Assembly (NCBI GenBank): GCA_032358255.1
Contig: JAULBX010002225.1
Span: forward strand, 62,001 to 126,000
Direction of reading: 5' to 3'
Source of the DNA: Heterotrichella gracilis
Lineage: Eukaryota; Sar; Xanthophyceae; Tribonematales; Xanthonemataceae
DNA: 64,000 nt
Under the pieces are notes generated by a model that worked only from the letters and a program-made list of their open reading frames with translations, made no database searches and was not told the origin of the DNA. Positions 44,463-55,491 of the stretch are shown one piece after another. The position numbers were made by a program, and so were the translations under genes. Within the stretch, counting starts at the first letter, position 1. Each line of letters starts with the position of its first letter.

Positions 44463-45160
44463 TGCGCAGTGTCGAAATTAATTGGTTTACGGCTGCGCAG
44501 TAGCCTGCGCAGTGTCGAAATTAATCCAAATAGCTAGATTGTGGCCAATATTTGAAGTTCGGGCTTACTTAACGAGGCCTCGGCTTTCCGCGCCGTTGAA
44601 CGTACGATACTGCACCCTAGTGTCGGAAAGGCATGCCTGAGGTATCGTGGTGCACAGTAGTTACCGACGAAGGTACGATACTGCACCTAGTCTGACACGA
44701 TGTACGTAGGTGTGCACCTGTTTGTGGCTTGCATGCACATAGCCTGTAACTACTGTACGTTGGCAGGTAAGAAGTTATTTTCCTTCTTGGCAAAAAAAGA
44801 AAAGAAACTCCTTTGCAAATGGGTGCATAAGGCAGCATAGTCCCCAGGAAACGCAATATATGTTGTAAAAGCATTAAATGATTAGGGTTTGAGAGGTGGT
44901 ATTTTATCCCTGGCAGTGCTAAGCAGTGCGCGCACTTTGTTGGGTTAGAGATAATTACCTGCATACCTAGGGGCCCCTCACGCTGCAGGCTGCGGGGTGG
45001 CACTGCAGCTAGTAATAAATGCAGTATGAAGGGTGCGCAGTGGGGTGCGCAGTGTCAATATTAAATAGGTTTGTGGTGAGCAATAGGGTGCGCAGTGGCA
45101 ATATTAATTCTGTTTTTTGAAGGTGCGCAATGGGCCCTCACTAGTACGGTAGGTCACGAG
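44463..45160. repeat. TGCGCAG-rich repeat field related to the inverted-repeat element
   Basis: TGCGCAGTGTCGAAATTAAT occurs twice (44463-44525). GGTGCGCAGTG variants with TCAATATTAAAT recur at 45025-45110. TGCGCAATGGGCCCTCACTAGTACGGTA, part of the element's left arm, recurs at about 45124-45152. The field looks like fragments of the same family. Confidence 0.75.
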
Positions 45161-45489
45161 GTTTTGTGCAGGTCATGCATTTCTGGACCTTGGTTGGGGT
45201 AGGGCTTGATAGAGAAGTTCCTGGTGACATCGTTCATCTGTACACTACTGCTGTACCCCAGAAATGGTCACTGGGCGTAGAATCACCTTCAGCAAGGCTA
45301 CTAGTGTAAATTGTAGTGTAGGGTTTACAAGGACAGTCCATGTCAGCTGATCATCAGCATGTTGCGCAGGTTGACACAGTGGTTGCAATTACAGAGGTAC
45401 AGCCCGAAATATTTAAAACCTCGATATATGCGCAGGGCTTTTATCCCTCCGGAGGCCTGCAATTTGATTGCACACATCTGCTTGGAACC

Positions 45490-45780
45490 CTAGCCACTGT
45501 TGTTAAAACCCTAATTCCCTCTGCCAGCATCATGATTCCGTGTCTTTGCTTTTGAAAGCGGAAGCCTTCTGCTTTTCGGCTTGCTTGTTTTGATAGAAGC
45601 CCTGCTCTTTTATCACTGCCTGTTTAAGTCCAAAGCCTCCATGTTTCTGCACAAAGGCGGGCTTTGATGCCAGCATGCATTGTGACAGAACTCGAGCCTG
45701 TGTTTTACCTGGCTGCAAGCCTCGTCAGTAGCTCTTGGCATAACTGAGTGTGCACAAGATAACCCAGTTACCGTGGCCAC
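45490..45780 (+). promoter_or_regulatory. permease 5' flank, shared with 38305-38665
   Basis: Upstream of the permease ATG. The same sequence, diverged, lies upstream of the kinase-like gene. It contains a CCCTAATTCCCT motif present in both copies. Function as a promoter is inferred from position. Confidence 0.4.
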
Positions 45781-48700
45781 ATGGCGCAATTGGAAGGCAG
45801 CACTAAGGGCCCGCTGGCTGGATGGGATGGGGTCGAGATTGGGGAGGTTGGGGACAAAAAGGACCTACCCATCGAGGTCATTGAGCCACCACAACCAGTG
45901 AAACATGGTACGTGGTGCTTTGCTGCGAAGGTGGTAGATGAGGGCGAGCTCTAGGCAGGCTGCGTTGTAATGCACAGTCTTGCCCAACTTAGATGGCGTG
46001 TCAATGTGTTGGAGCAAATGTTGGCGTTCCGTGACTGCCTGTGTCGAAAGCAGCACCGAGAGAGCTTATTGGCAACCAGAGCACTTGATCAGGCAATGGC
46101 ACCACCGCAATTGTTCAGGCAAAGCTGGCTCAGTGTACTATTGGCTTGGGTGGTTTCGTGTCGTCATCGTGGGTACGTCAGCACACACCAATCGGGGCGA
46201 CGCGGAAATGCACCCTGGCCTGAGCAAAAGGTCGAGACGTTACTTGTAACTCGACACAGGGTGATAAAACTAGGAGCAGTTGGTGTGACCGACGCGCGGT
46301 TCGAACCTTTCCTGCATGTGACCCATAAACCACATCGAAAGCAAACTGACAGGTATCCGCCACCCGCTGAGTACTGAATTCAAGCTGCGCCACATTTGCT
46401 GCAACAAAATATTGGCAAGCTGTAAGGATTCTATACGGTAGTGAAGCGTGGGGGTGTTTGGAACGTTGGTTGCAGGTCAATGGCATGTCCTGCTGCAGGT
46501 CAGTGGCGTGTCCCTGCCAGCTGGCGTGCAATTGCCCACCACCATCTCCCCGTTCCTTGTATTGCATACCGTGATGCTGCGGGCAGATGTATTGCATACC
46601 ATGATGCTGATGTGCTATGAGTCCACCACCTCCAGGGCCTGACAAACCTAAACCCTAAACCACCACCTCTGCGGCACGGCTGAAAAAACCTAAACCCTAA
46701 GCTGAACAGGTCACCACGTTCCCCACCCCGCCATGCAGGCACCAAAAGGACCGCAGCCTCCCTCATTCTCACAGCCACCATTGGCGCGGCGGCCGGCCAA
46801 CACCTGTTGTTTTACTTGTTAGAATTACAAGTTGTTTTATTCAGTTATTTCATTGACATTTATAGGTCTACCACGATGGTACGATGGTTTGTTCCCGCCC
46901 CATGCACCCAGGTACTAAATGGACCGCAGCCTCCCTCATCGTCACCGCAACCATTGGTGCGGGTGTGCTTGGCCTGCCTCACAGTGTTAGCTGGCTGGGG
47001 TGGGTGGCTGGTCCCTCACTGGTACTGGTCTTCTATGCCGTGTCGCTCTACACAGCAGGTGGGGTGGTGGTGGTGGTGGTGGTGGTTGTATCGGTGGTGG
47101 TGGTGGTGGGTAGTGGTGGTGGTGGTGTGGGTATGTGGAGGGGCCGTGGGTGGTGGTGGTGATGTGGGTGTATGGAGGGACATGGTGGCTGTGCGCAGTG
47201 GTGGTGGCGTGGTTGCGGAGGGTGGGGGGCGCTGGGGGATCCACATGGTGCCGCTCTACAAAGCCAGCGGGTGGGGGGTGGGGGTGAGTGGCATGGGATG
47301 ATATGGAAGGGGTCTTCACGGCAAGCTGGTGGCGGTGTTTTGGAAAACATTCTTCGTTTCTTTCAGGCCTGCTTGCCTCTGTATATGAGGTGGATGGGAA
47401 GCAGCACCACACATACGGACAGGCGGTGCGCCACATCCTGGGCCCAACAGATGCAATCTTCCTCGCCCTAGCGCAATACACCAACCTCATCCTCACCACA
47501 GTCGCCTACACCATCACGCCCGCGCAGAGCCTAGGGTATGTGGCTAATCGTGAACCCTAATGCGGTTCACCCTGGCTGGAAGAGTAGCTAGGTTGAATTG
47601 GAGGTGTACACCCCGAGCTAGGGTTTCACCATTTTGCCCTAGCACAGTACACCAACCTCATTGCACATCCACTGGCGCGTTTCCCCTGCACCCTGGCCGG
47701 TAGAGTTGCAAAACTCCTGTTCTCCTTCCCCCCATGTGAATGTGTTATTTTTCTCCCCCCTGCGCAGCAACATCGCTGACAACCTGTGCCAGAAGGGCTC
47801 CAACGACCCAGCTGGAACCTCTCCGGTGAACTGACGTGTGCACATGTGTTTCCTCCCCTCGCACATCCACTGAAATGTGTGCTTTCCCCCTTGCGCAGCA
47901 ACATCGCTGACAACCTGTGCCTGAAGGGCTCCAACGACCCAGCAGGAACCTCCCCAGTGAACTGTTTCGACTCTGTGTGGGTGTGGGCAATCATATTCGG
48001 GGCGGTGCAGGTGAGTGGCAGGGTGGCAAAGCCACTAGTGTGGGTGAAAATGTGGGCGGTGCTGTTTTTCCTTGCAATTTATTTGAAAGTGTTTGGAATG
48101 CGGTATCTTGCAATATTTGTGATCTGCAATCTGTTTATTGCAACAAAATGCAACTATTCACACCCATGTGCACACACAAGCTTACACCCCACATCAGATC
48201 CCACCAAAGCCTCTACCTACACTCCACATCAGATCCTACCAAAGCCTATACCCACACCCAACCCTATCTGATCTTTCATTCTGCCCCGCAGATCCCCCTC
48301 TCACAAATGCCCAACATGGAGAGCATCTGGTGGGTGTCGGCCATCGGGGCAGTAATGTCCATTGGATACTCCGCCATTGCCCTAGGCCTCTCCCTCTCCA
48401 AGGCAGGCAATGGGCTGGGAAGTGTGCAAGGCACATCTGCCTCCCCACCCACCAAGGTTTTCAGTGTGTTCAACTCCCTTGGGGATCTGGCCTTTGCCTA
48501 TGCCTTCCACATGATCCTACTGGAGATTCAGGTGGGTGCAAGATGACTACCCCATCAATTGCAGTACCGCTTTGGTGTAGAGTTTTGAGATTGAGCGTTA
48601 CACTTTGGAGGAGTATCTCCCTGATTACTCCCTGATTACTCCCTGATTACTCCCTAACTATCACCTGGCTGTGCTGCTGGTAATGCATGCAACGAATGAC

Positions 48701-50460
48701 AAGTAGTTCACTAACACTTACAAGGCACCGCCAGCAAAACCCTTCAAGCTCTCACTCAAATGAAACGCCAGGGATGCGCGCCGACATGACCCCACCTAAG
48801 GGTTACTGGCTTGCCTAGGCGCTAGGGGAGTGCAATAATGATAATGAATAATGAACTAGGCGGCCATGAACCCAGCCCGGGCATATCCCCACTTGTGCAG
48901 GAATACCTTGGACACCTCCAAGGCTTTTCCAAAACCCTAAACTCCTACAACAAACGCCCTGAAACCCTACCTGCTCTACAGGACACCATCCGGGAGCCGC
49001 CCAAGGCCCTCACCCAGATGAAACCCGCTGTGCGCGGCGCCATGACCCTAACGGGGGTTTTCTACATGGCGGTGGCGTGCGCAGGGTATGCGGCATTTGG
49101 GGCTTTGGTGCCGGGGGATATTCTCAGCGCATTTAACTCCCCGACCTGGCTGATTAACCTGGCCAATGCTTTTGTGGTCATACACATGGCTGCAGCGTAT
49201 CAGGTAAGGGAAACGTAATGTTTTGTAGGGCATTGCAGGCAGTGTGAAGCTCTAGGGTAGGACCCTAAGGGTATGCTATCAGCGTGTTGATGCCGGGCAA
49301 TATACTCAGCGCATTCAATTACCCGGGTGGCTTATTAACCTGGCCAATGTTTTTGTGGTCATATACATGGCTGCGGCGTACCAGGCGGGGAAGCAACCCT
49401 AGCGTAGGGTATTGTAGCAGAGAGAAGAACCATAATGGAGTTGTATTTTGTGTGTGCATGTGGTCATCTACATGGCTGCCTACCAGTTAGGACGGGGAAG
49501 ACCCTTGGATAGAAATTTGCAGGAACACGGATATCCTGGGTAGGGCGATGGTGGTGTTTGTGGCCATGCAAGATTGCGGTGGCCTGCCAGAGGGTAATTT
49601 CCCTCAAAGGGAGGGTATGGATGGGCATGTCTGCTGGGTTGATACCCTAGGCTAGGGTGTTGTGCACATGGCACAGGGGTGCCGCCGTAGGCTAGGATGT
49701 CATGCGTGGATATGCGCATGCAAAAACCTATGCAGTTTTTGTTTTGCCAGCCCACCACTTCCAATACCCTATTCAATTGCAGCCAACCAACCAGGCCCTC
49801 ACCCAGGCCCTCACCCCCCCTTCCTCCCCCGCAGGTGTATGCGCAGCCCGTATTTGCGCTGATTGAGAGGTCGCTCGACGCCCGATACCCCACCCAGCCC
49901 TTCCTCAAGTCCCGGTTGTTCAAGGTGCTGTGGCGCACCGCTTACGTGATTGCCATCACCATCGTTGCCGCAGCCATGCCCTTCTTTTCGGCATTCACGG
50001 GCCTCATTGGTGCGAACTGAACCCTAAAGCCCTAGACCCTGGAACCTCCTAGGAGTACTATGCAGTCCACCGAGTGCTGTAATTTTTAAATAAAATTTCC
50101 ATCAACAGGTCAGAACGTCTGGTTTTGAGTGTTGGTAAAGGACCAAGTAACGGTGTTGCGTCACATACATCTTGCAACTACATGTTGTGCTCCTACCAAT
50201 GTGGTACTTGGCACTGAAAATATGCGTGGACGCAACTTCAACATGAGGTTTTCAAATTGGTTTGTCCAGGTGCGCTCAGCTTCTGGCCTGCCAGCGTGTA
50301 CTTCCCAATCGCCATGTGGTCCAAGGTGCACAACCCTAGCAAGGGTTTGCGGCTGGCGCACTGGGCGCTGAATGTGGTGATGGCGGTGGTGTCGGCATGC
50401 GCAGTGGTGGGGTCAGTGCGGACCATCGTGGTCCAATTCTCGGACTATACGTTCTTTTGA
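45781..50460 (+). CDS. amino acid permease, AAAP/AAP family
   Basis: A proton-coupled amino acid transporter of the plasma membrane or an organelle membrane. Exons 45781-45907, 46912-47058, 47367-47535, 47899-48010, 48292-48531, 48982-49203, 49835-50009 and 50270-50460 join in phase to 460 aa, typical of plant AAPs. The cytosolic N-terminus ends IEPPQPVKH, followed by the AAP signature GTKWTAASLIVTATIGAGVL and GLPHSVSWLGW of the first membrane helix. Later come AQSLGNIADNLCLKGSND, the helix MESIWWVSAIGAVMSIGYSA, the conserved loop DTIREPPKALTQMKPA, YAAFG, an IHMAAAYQVYAQPVFALIE segment and a C-terminal FWPASVYFPIAMW helix pair. About 10-11 membrane segments are visible. Decayed copies of exon edges fill introns 1, 3 and 6 and the 3' flank. 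The substrate cannot be told from sequence. Confidence 0.95.
46729..46795 (+). repeat. decayed copy of the permease exon 2 5' edge
   Basis: Reads GTKRTAASLILTATIGA with an acceptor-like CATGCAG in front, against the real GTKWTAASLIVTATIGA at 46912. AAACCCTAAAC and AAACCTAAACCCTAAG runs lie just upstream. Confidence 0.9.
47059..47160. repeat. GGT microsatellite
   Basis: A (GGT)n run with GTT and GGG variants, directly after the permease exon 2 donor. Confidence 0.9.
47630..47835 (+). repeat. decayed copies of the permease exon 3 interior and exon 4 5' edge
   Basis: 47635-47662 repeats GCCCTAGC(A/G)CA(G/A)TACACC from exon 3. 47765-47835 repeats the exon 4 acceptor and start (NIADNLCxKGSNDPAGTSPVN) almost perfectly before a stop. 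The real exon 4 starts at 47899. Confidence 0.9.
49287..49600 (+). repeat. decayed copies of the permease exon 48982-49203 3' edge
   Basis: ILSAFNSPTWLINLANAFVV and the following MAAAYQ recur at 49287-49390 as ILSAFNYPGG...MAAAYQ. They recur in shorter form at 49450-49492 (VVIYMAAYQ) and near 49553-49580. Confidence 0.85.
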
Positions 50461-52971
50461 AAGGGGTCCTGGAACCAAGGTTGGGCCCCTATGCTGCATG
50501 TTACAGGGTGAGATAATGTGGGATGCATCCACGACAGAAGTGCCGGTGCCCCAAAATTTTGGCAAAATGTGTGTCCCAGAGGTATTGTGGTGGCTGGCCC
50601 CCATGTGCAGCAGTGGTGGGGTTGGTGCCGACCCTCGTGGTGCAGTTATTGGAGTACCGTTTTTTTTTTTTTTTTTGAGTGTGCATGGGGCTGCCTTCAG
50701 TGCACTGGGTTGCTTTCTGTGTGTGATTTTGGTTGCAACACGTGTGTGGGGGGGGAATACATTGCATGCGGCACAATCCGGCACAATGTACGGAACTTTT
50801 TGAATACCTATCACAGTGGTTCTCAGACTATCATTTCATTGGTCTAAGGTTTTTTAAAATGCATATGGCTAGCCAGCTGCTTTCAGTACACTCGGCTGTA
50901 ATTTGTGTGCAATTTTGTGTGTGATTTGGGTGTAGTATGCATGCTGCACGATGTCATTGTCAAATGACCTTTTCTTTATTTCTATCAAGAGTGTGGGATT
51001 GGTGCCATCAGTGAACCATTTTGAGCTGTTGGATCTGAATCAAATTGGCCCAATCTAATTGTTGGCATTGATCAACATTAGGTTCAGGCGTGCCGCGTAG
51101 GACAGCGCTTTGGCCAACACAATGTGCAGTGCCATGGTTGAAGACAGTATTGTAACACCAGCGCTGCGCAGGGCCCTCAGCAGTCCCACCGGTGGCCCAC
51201 TTCAACACCCATACAGTAGTACACCGTGTAGAAATTACATTTACTGTAACAGTTACATGCGTGGCCCCAGAGGGATGCATCCACCAATAGTCGCCAAACG
51301 CTAGGCACACTGTAGAGGTCAGTGCCACAAACTTTGTTGAACTTTGCAGCGTGTGCCGCATGCTGTGGCCGCCCACTGCGCCATTGCACGTGCCGGTACC
51401 GCAAATTGCAATGGCCATGGCGCATCCTCAATTTCAATTTCACCCTAAACCCTAAACCCTAAACCCTAAAATAAATCGGTTGCTACTGTGCCATTGCGCG
51501 TGCTGGTACCGGTGTACCGGTTGGCACAATGATGCTCCTAAACCCCCTTGAAGGCCACCTACTGCACCGCCACGCTTTGTACTCGCAGCGCTGGCCCAGA
51601 ATGATCCACGATGTGCGTGCCGTAATGTCATATTTGGCGTGCACTGCAGGCCTGTATACATCATCACAATTATTGATTATTTAAATAGTAATCAATATGA
51701 TGGTAACTGCATGTAAGTGATGTGACAGATGGTAGCTGCTGATGGGATGGTACTGAACTGCTGATGTGATGGTACCTGCTGATGGGAACCGATTCATATA
51801 GCGCTATGTGGATCGGCACGTATACATGAGCGCTATTACATCAGATCCGATACGATCAGGCTGAGCAAGATGTACAAGATGACATCAACTAGGCAGTTAC
51901 TGGGCCAGGGGATATGTCACCTTATATATATGGTCATATATATATGACAACTTATTATTACATAATGTGGCTTGGCAAGCAATGCAATGCGCCAGCCCGG
52001 AGTCCTGCAATTTGACTCACTAAGGCTGAAGCAAATTTGCATCTCAAACCTACTCGAGTCGGACTCATCTGTACAGCGCTGTGAGGGCAACTAGTGCTGC
52101 TCAACGACTTGCTGGAAAAAAAAATTACAAGATACACAACGTTGGTACCAGTATGGCATGGCAGGGTAGGTATGCGGTATATGAATGTGTATCATACACA
52201 GCCGGGTAGCCCTGGTATAGCCACAAGTGCGTCCCCACAAGTGACAGATTAACTCGTAACAATTGTGTACACATATACGCACAGCCCATAAACTGCATGT
52301 ATACCAAATAGTGACTTTGTGTGATACCACCAACCTGAGGCATAAAAGTTTGAAAACAATTGGGGACTCGCCCCATGGATTTTAGCATTAGGCGCATGCT
52401 GTACATGCCTATAGGTACAGTAATATACAGATCGTATGCACGATCACCACAGCACCACAAATTTAAAAAAAATACGCAGTACATATACAAAGAAGATACA
52501 CGCTACAAAGTACATGCCGTGGAAACAGTTGGTGCGCGGATCTAGGACCCCACAGGCACTGGGAAATACCTGTGCACAATAAAATAATATCATCAAGATT
52601 AATCAATGCATGCAGCAGATTTTAATTTAGCCCTGTGGGCGCCATCTCAGCAACTCAATCACGTCGTACAGTGCCCATGCTCAAACCATGTATGTGGGAC
52701 ATGAACATAAAAGCATATACACGAAATAAACATAACACATGGTACTAGAAAAAATATAAAGTACCAAAATTAGACACGAAACCAACAAAACAAAACACCA
52801 CAAAAAAGTAAAACACATTATTGGTAACACAATTAGAAAGACAATTGTTAACACGTGGTATTGAAAAAAATTTAAAGTACACAGCCCTGACATCAGTACC
52901 CTTTGCAAAGTCATGGTAAGTTTTTCTTGGGTAAGTGTTGTGAATTCTTGGTACTGATATGGTGTTCATAT
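50461..52971. other. intergenic region with copies of the permease last-exon end
   Basis: 50585-50660 (CAGTGGTGGGGTTGGTGCCG, then ACCCTCGTGGTGCAGTTATT) resembles the permease 3' end. Weaker echoes lie near 50815-50840 and 50990-51020. A 16-base T run lies at 50662-50677, and a perfect four-unit CCCTAAA run at 51443-51471. The rest, including the AT-rich 51650-52970, shows no gene, RNA or transposon that I can support. Confidence 0.5.
51443..51471. repeat. interstitial telomere repeat, four units of CCCTAAA
   Basis: The longest uninterrupted telomere-type run noted in the window. It is intergenic, between the permease and methyltransferase genes. Confidence 0.95.
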
Positions 52972-55491
52972 CTACAGACCCGCAGATACAAGGTAGTACC
53001 TGGGCTTCTCCCCTGCAGAGTTGGTACCAGGGGGTGCCATCACCCGCACACCATACATGCTGGCAGCATCCTGGATATCCACAACTTCGACATTGCCACC
53101 ACCCCTCCCGCCTCCCCACCGGTTCCCCGTAACATACTCCACCACCTCCTCCACCCGATCCCCGGCAACAGCCCAAGAGAAGGACTCGATCATGCTCTTG
53201 TTGGACTCCAAAAACCCTCCAGGCTGGCATGCCGCCAGCAGCACATCATGTGATGCCTGGTTCTGAGTGGTGAAGATGAGGCTGCTCCCAGGGTTTGATT
53301 GTGTGGCCAGGGATTGCAAGAGCGCCTCCACCTGGTGTGGCTTGAGGTAGTAGAGCAGGCCCTCGGCCACCCAGATGGTGGGGGCCAGGGGGTCCCAGCC
53401 GGCGGCGGCGAGGTGGGTGTACCACAGGGGGTGCATGAAGTCGGCCGCAACGGGGGTGTAGGAGCTGGTGAACAGGGGGAACCTGTAGGTGTGGAATGGG
53501 GAGGGCTTAGGGTTTAGGGTTTTAGAGTATGAGAGTTTTAGGGTGTAGGAGCTGGTGAGCAGGGGGACGAGATGGGGTTTTAGGGTTTAGAATATAGCTG
53601 CATAGGGTTCAGCCGCTGAGCACTTGAGCGGCGGGCTGAGTTCATGCATGCGTACTTGGATGAGCAAATGCCCTGTGCACAAACATTTACGACAATCAAT
53701 TGCAAACTCTTCTTTGGAAAGTGCACCAGGGTTCCCTCCCCGCACCTTGCGTCCCCTCTCCCCTGCTCGCCATGTGTCATCGCCCCAATGGCCTCCAGCT
53801 GACTCAGCTTGTGGTCGATGACGTCAGCACGGTCCACCTCAAACCATGCCACGTCAGCACCCAGCGGCAGGCGCCAGGCACGCGAGTCCATGCCGGCACC
53901 CAGCAGCACAACATTCACCTGGAGGGGGGGGGAGGAAATGTCACGGTGATGCATTTAATACACGCAGGGACGGGATTGTGGGTATGGTGCAGTATATTGC
54001 CAGCGGCTGGGGAATTTGAATGGCTACATGCGCATTTGCACGGTACTGATTATGTTTTAGGGTTTAGTCTTGGGTTGAAAGCTAGGTTTCCATCCACAAA
54101 CTATGCCACTGTGCCAGGCGCGCACATTTGCCTACCTTGGATGGTTGAGGTGCGCCACTGCCAGGTGTCAGCCTGTGGCTCCTCGCAGCAGCCAGTGCGC
54201 CCATGAGCTGGTCATCAATGAAGCGGGAGCGCAGGGCGATGAAGTCGACCATGCGCGGGGTGGCGCTTATTGGAAAGGAGGGAGCTGCAATGGGAGGGGA
54301 GGGGGGGTTAAGCAGGGTGTTGGCAAGCAGTAGGGCGGGTGTGGTTGGCCTGGAGGAGAGGGTTGGACAAGGGTGAACGCTTGTACTGGGTTCAGCTACA
54401 ATTTCTATGCGATTTACTGTTTGGGCCAAATTAATATTTTGTTTATAGCTGCATGCGTGCCACATGTGGAATGCAAATGCTTGCATGGCTGGCAGCACTC
54501 GGTGCCAATCATCCTTGGACCTCACACCTTCCTGCACCCCGCACCGCCCGCCTACCTTGCTTCCCCTGTGCCCCCTCCGGCAGGCAGAATGCGCGTGCAA
54601 GGGGGTCATAAATGATGCCATCAGGGAGGGTTGTCTCGATTGCTCGCCCCATGGCCACTTGGACGGCGGTGGCTGACACTGGGTTGGTGAGGGCGGGGGT
54701 GGGGGCTGTGGGTGCAGGGCGGGTGACGGGGGGGGCAGGAGCTACCTCTGTGGGGTGGGTGATGGGGGGGGCGGGGGCGGCCACTGCTGGGCGGGGGGTG
54801 GGGCTTCTGGTGCCCTTGCGCAGCCTGCAGGGAGAGGAATGCAGGATCAATCTGGATGCCATCATTGATGAGAATTATAGTGTTACCATTTTTCATTACA
54901 TTTCTGGCAGTTGCGGTTGCGACAGAAGTCAAAGAAACGCACTGCCTGTTGTTCTACCACTAGGCGCATTTTTGAGAGGAGGTGGCAAGCTGGGGAACAT
55001 ATCCTCCTGTGGCATTGAGGTACATATATAGGTGGCCACTACCGCTGCAGTGCAAAAGCATGCTAGCAGATTGCATAAGTTCAGCAAGCAATGTGCCTAG
55101 TCCCCGCACTAATTCTGCGCTGTCTATGTAGATATGCATATGCATATGCCCCACTCAAGTCCTTCCGAATGACACAGCACTGGTGGACTTGATGCAACTG
55201 GATGCTACACCAACAGCTTTGGCCAGACGTCTGTTATAAGAGCTTGCTACTCACCTGAAGCAAGCTCAACTAATATTTGAAATTTGAACCGCGCATGTGC
55301 AAGTGGGCGGGTCATGCTTACCTGCCAGTGGAGGCTGCAGACGCAACGGTGATGGATACCGTACGATACCTCTGAAGGGCAGGCTTGCGGGTTGCAGATA
55401 GTCGTGCAGCGCTGGGCTTCTGTACGAGCCTGGTGTTGACCCCAGCGGTGGGTGCCATGACAGGTGGCATGTGGTGGATGCGGGAAGCCAT
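52972..55491 (-). CDS. SAM-dependent methyltransferase, leucine carboxyl methyltransferase family
   Basis: Exons in gene order are 55322-55491, 54556-54824, 54136-54284, 53746-53918 and 52972-53482, in phase and giving 423 aa. The N-terminus, MASRIHHMPPVMAPTAGVNT and on through KPSAARLSATRKPALQRYRT, is basic and Ser/Ala-rich with no acids. It fits a plastid or mitochondrial transit peptide. A Pro/Ala/Thr linker follows. The catalytic part has TAVQVAMGRAIETTLPDGII, YDPLARAFC, MVDFIALRSRFIDDQL, VVLLGAGMDSRAWRL (SAM-binding motif I), FEVDRADVIDHK (acidic motif II) and IWVAEGLLYYL. These are features of the PF04072/TIGR00027 class of bacterial-type methyltransferases. The substrate is unknown. 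Human LCMT1-type PP2A methylation is not implied by this branch. Confidence 0.9.
53508..53570 (-). repeat. telomere-like spacer and decayed copy of the methyltransferase exon 52972-53482 5' edge
   Basis: GTGTAGGAGCTGGTGAACAG at 53456-53475 recurs at 53541-53562. TTAGGGTTTAGGGTTTTAGA fills the gap. Confidence 0.85.

Noticed and set aside
45781-45830. tRNA-like A-box (TGGCGCAATTGG)
   Set aside because: It is the start of the permease coding sequence (ATG GCG CAA TTG). No cloverleaf or B-box follows at the right distance.
46960-47040. possible CRISPR-like or satellite array from the repeated exon pieces
   Set aside because: The repeats are exon-edge copies with irregular spacing in a eukaryotic gene. 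There is no uniform repeat-spacer structure.
47016-47350. His/Pro/Thr-rich minus-strand frames
   Set aside because: They are generated by the GGT microsatellite after permease exon 2.
51443-51471. true telomere or chromosome end
   Set aside because: It has only four units, is internal, and has unrelated sequence and genes on both sides.
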